From Quisquiliibacterium sp. (lineage in GTDB: Bacteria; Pseudomonadota; Gammaproteobacteria; Burkholderiales; Burkholderiaceae_E), in contig JALRBB010000088.1 of assembly GCA_023257915.1 (NCBI GenBank), positions 1 through 17,569 of the forward strand: a stretch of 17,569 nt of DNA. Reading direction: 5' to 3'. Numbering within the stretch: the stretch's first letter is position 1; each line of letters starts with the position of its first letter. Below the pieces are notes generated by a model. That model saw only the letters and a list, made by a program, of their open reading frames with translations. It was not told where the DNA came from and did no database searches. Positions 16,422 to 17,569 of the stretch are shown here, piece by piece. The position numbers were made by a program, and so were the translations under genes.

Positions 16422-17090
16422 ATGGCATCCATGATCACGCTGACGTCCGCAGACGGCTTTCAGTTTCCCGCCTATGTCGCGCAACCGGCTGGCAAGCCGC
16501 GCGGTGCGATCGTGGTGGTGCAGGAAATCTTTGGCGTCAACAGCCACATCCGCGCGGTGGCCGATGGCTACGCGGCCGATGGCTACCTGGCGATTGCGCC
16601 GGCACTGTTCGAGCGTGCGTCGCCCGGGTACGAGACCGGCTATTCGGCCGAGGAGATCGCTGCAAGCCGCGAACTGATGAGCAAGGTCTCGACCGACGAT
16701 GCGATCAAGGATGTCGCGGCCAGCGTCGACTATGTGAAGTCTGCCGGCAAGGTCGCCGTCGTCGGCTACTGCTGGGGCGGCACCATCGCCTGGCTGTCCG
16801 CAACCCGCATTGCCGGACTGGCCTGCACGGTGCCCTACTACGGTGGGCAGATGGGCAAGTACATCGGCGAGACGCCGCTGTGCCCGGTCATGGGCCACTT
16901 CGGCGAACAGGACACGATGCCCGCACCGGATCAGATTCGTTCGCTGGTCGACGCCCATCCGTCAGTGACCGCTCACTTCTATACAGCCGGGCATGGCTTT
17001 AACTGCGATCAGCGCGGCTCCTACAACGCCGAAGCCGCCGCGCTGGCCCGCAGCCGCACGCTGGCCTTCCTGGCCGAACGGGTCGGCTAA
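16422..17090 (+). CDS. Dienelactone hydrolase family protein
   Basis: 222-residue alpha/beta hydrolase of the dienelactone hydrolase family (carboxymethylenebutenolidase-like), cytosolic. The triad is Cys-Asp-His: C117 in GYCWGG, D164 in FGEQD and H191 in AGHGFNCD; E35 in VVQEIFGVN is the glutamate that activates the cysteine in characterised dienelactone hydrolases. AAGGA lies six bases before the ATG. Characterised relatives open dienelactone to maleylacetate in chloroaromatic breakdown, but many members have other substrates. No chlorocatechol dioxygenase or cycloisomerase genes are nearby, so that pathway is not supported here. It ends nine bases before the stop of the convergent oxygenase gene. 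Confidence 0.93.
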   Translation: MASMITLTSADGFQFPAYVAQPAGKPRGAIVVVQEIFGVNSHIRAVADGYAADGYLAIAPALFERASPGYETGYSAEEIAASRELMSKVSTDDAIKDVAASVDYVKSAGKVAVVGYCWGGTIAWLSATRIAGLACTVPYYGGQMGKYIGETPLCPVMGHFGEQDTMPAPDQIRSLVDAHPSVTAHFYTAGHGFNCDQRGSYNAEAAALARSRTLAFLAERVG

Positions 17091-17099
17091 AGCGCGCGT

Positions 17100-17569
17100 T
17101 CAGCGAGCCGGTGGCGGCAGCCGCCGGCGCATCACACGGCGATACAGCGGCGGCAGCGAGGCCAGCAGCACCATGCCGGCGTAACCGGTGGGCATCTGCG
17201 GCGCCTGCTGCACCCGCAGCAGCCGGTCGGCCGTGTCCGACGGATGCAGATGGTGATGCGCATGCCTGGGTAGGTTGAACAGCAGCAGATCGGACACCCG
17301 GTTCGCGCAATCCCACACATGCTCCGGCCCGAAGCGCTGCGGCTTGCCATCGACCATCGCGCGCTGCAACCCCCAGTGCTCCACATAGTCGATGGTGCCG
17401 ACCAGAAACTGTGCGACCAGCGCCTGCAGCGCGATCAGCGCGAGCGCCTGCGGCCCGGCCAGAGCGCTCGCCAGCAGCGCGTAGCCGGCAAATAGCAGTA
17501 GCAGTCGCTGCGGCAGTCCGAGACCCGCTGAGCCTTGCCGGCCCTGCCGGTCCAGTGCACAGGCACCGC
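17100..17569 (-). CDS. AlkB-type alkane monooxygenase / membrane fatty-acid desaturase, C-terminal part
   Basis: The minus-strand frame is open from TGA at 17100-17102 to the window edge, giving the last ~156 codons; the 5' end lies outside. Frame-checked translation of bases 17385-17569 gives hydrophobic membrane segments (e.g. RLLLLFAGYALLASAL) leading into GTIDYVEHWGLQR, which resembles the NYxxHYGLxR motif of AlkB. LPRHAHHHLHP contains the third histidine box HxxHH, and MPTGYAGMVLLASLPPLYRRVM matches the AlkB C-terminal pattern. The protein should be an inner-membrane di-iron enzyme that hydroxylates alkanes or related hydrocarbons, or a close desaturase relative. The first two histidine boxes are not in the window. 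A GTG at 17382-17384 is internal, not the start. Confidence 0.85.
   Translation of the reverse strand, partial: GACALDRQGRQGSAGLGLPQRLLLLFAGYALLASALAGPQALALIALQALVAQFLVGTIDYVEHWGLQRAMVDGKPQRFGPEHVWDCANRVSDLLLFNLPRHAHHHLHPSDTADRLLRVQQAPQMPTGYAGMVLLASLPPLYRRVMRRRLPPPAR

Noticed and set aside
1..17569. Defence island, prophage, integron, IS element or CRISPR
   Set aside because: No transposase, integrase, Cas, toxin-antitoxin or phage protein motif is seen; gene content is metabolic and housekeeping with uniform base composition.

Overview
The window is GC-rich, densely coding bacterial chromosome with strong GC bias at third codon positions, short gaps and several ATGA stop/start overlaps. The topoisomerase III with a Lys/Ala-rich tail, the threo-3-hydroxyaspartate-lyase-like enzyme, the M20 aminoacylase and the AlkB-type monooxygenase suggest a betaproteobacterium, probably Burkholderiales. 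This is inferred from protein character only; there is no rRNA or other marker. I see no tRNA, rRNA, insertion sequence, CRISPR array, phage module or attachment site.

Left part (1-6030): the C-terminal part of a DNA topoisomerase III gene (window edge), a ChaC-type gamma-glutamylcyclotransferase, a clear intrinsic terminator (2969-3000), then a PhoD-family phosphatase with a Tat-like leader that is translationally coupled (ATGA) to a DUF2272 lipoprotein. A small VOC/glyoxalase-fold gene converges on the lipoprotein gene and overlaps its 3' end.

Middle (6031-11722): a 315-base gap holds a possible 34-codon leader ORF coupled by ATGA to a thiolase-fold gene. That protein lacks the thiolase nucleophilic cysteine and is followed by a DUF35 Zn-ribbon/OB-fold partner, the arrangement known from acyl-CoA thiolase and retro-aldolase complexes. 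Next come a DHH-family phosphoesterase and, coupled by ATGA, an unrecognised single-pass membrane protein with coiled coils and a basic tail. On the minus strand lies a 12-TM-type transporter resembling the folate-biopterin (BT1) branch of the major facilitator superfamily.

Right part (11860-17569): a same-strand catabolic run. Two different M20 metallohydrolases (an ArgE/DapE-type deacylase and an aminoacylase/hippurate-hydrolase type) are followed, with an ATGA overlap, by a PLP-dependent serine racemase/threo-3-hydroxyaspartate ammonia-lyase-like enzyme carrying a visible divalent-metal site. Then come an SMP-30/gluconolactonase-type lactonase and a dienelactone hydrolase. The window ends in the 3' part of a convergent AlkB/desaturase-type membrane di-iron oxygenase. 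The run reads as deacylation of an N-acyl amino acid followed by deamination, with lactone-ring hydrolysis beside it; the actual substrates cannot be read from the sequence.

The strongest candidates for unusual biology are the cysteine-less thiolase/DUF35 pair with its possible coupled leader ORF, the DHH phosphoesterase coupled to an unknown membrane coiled-coil protein, and the M20-M20-lyase operon. No clearly new defence or mobile system is visible.
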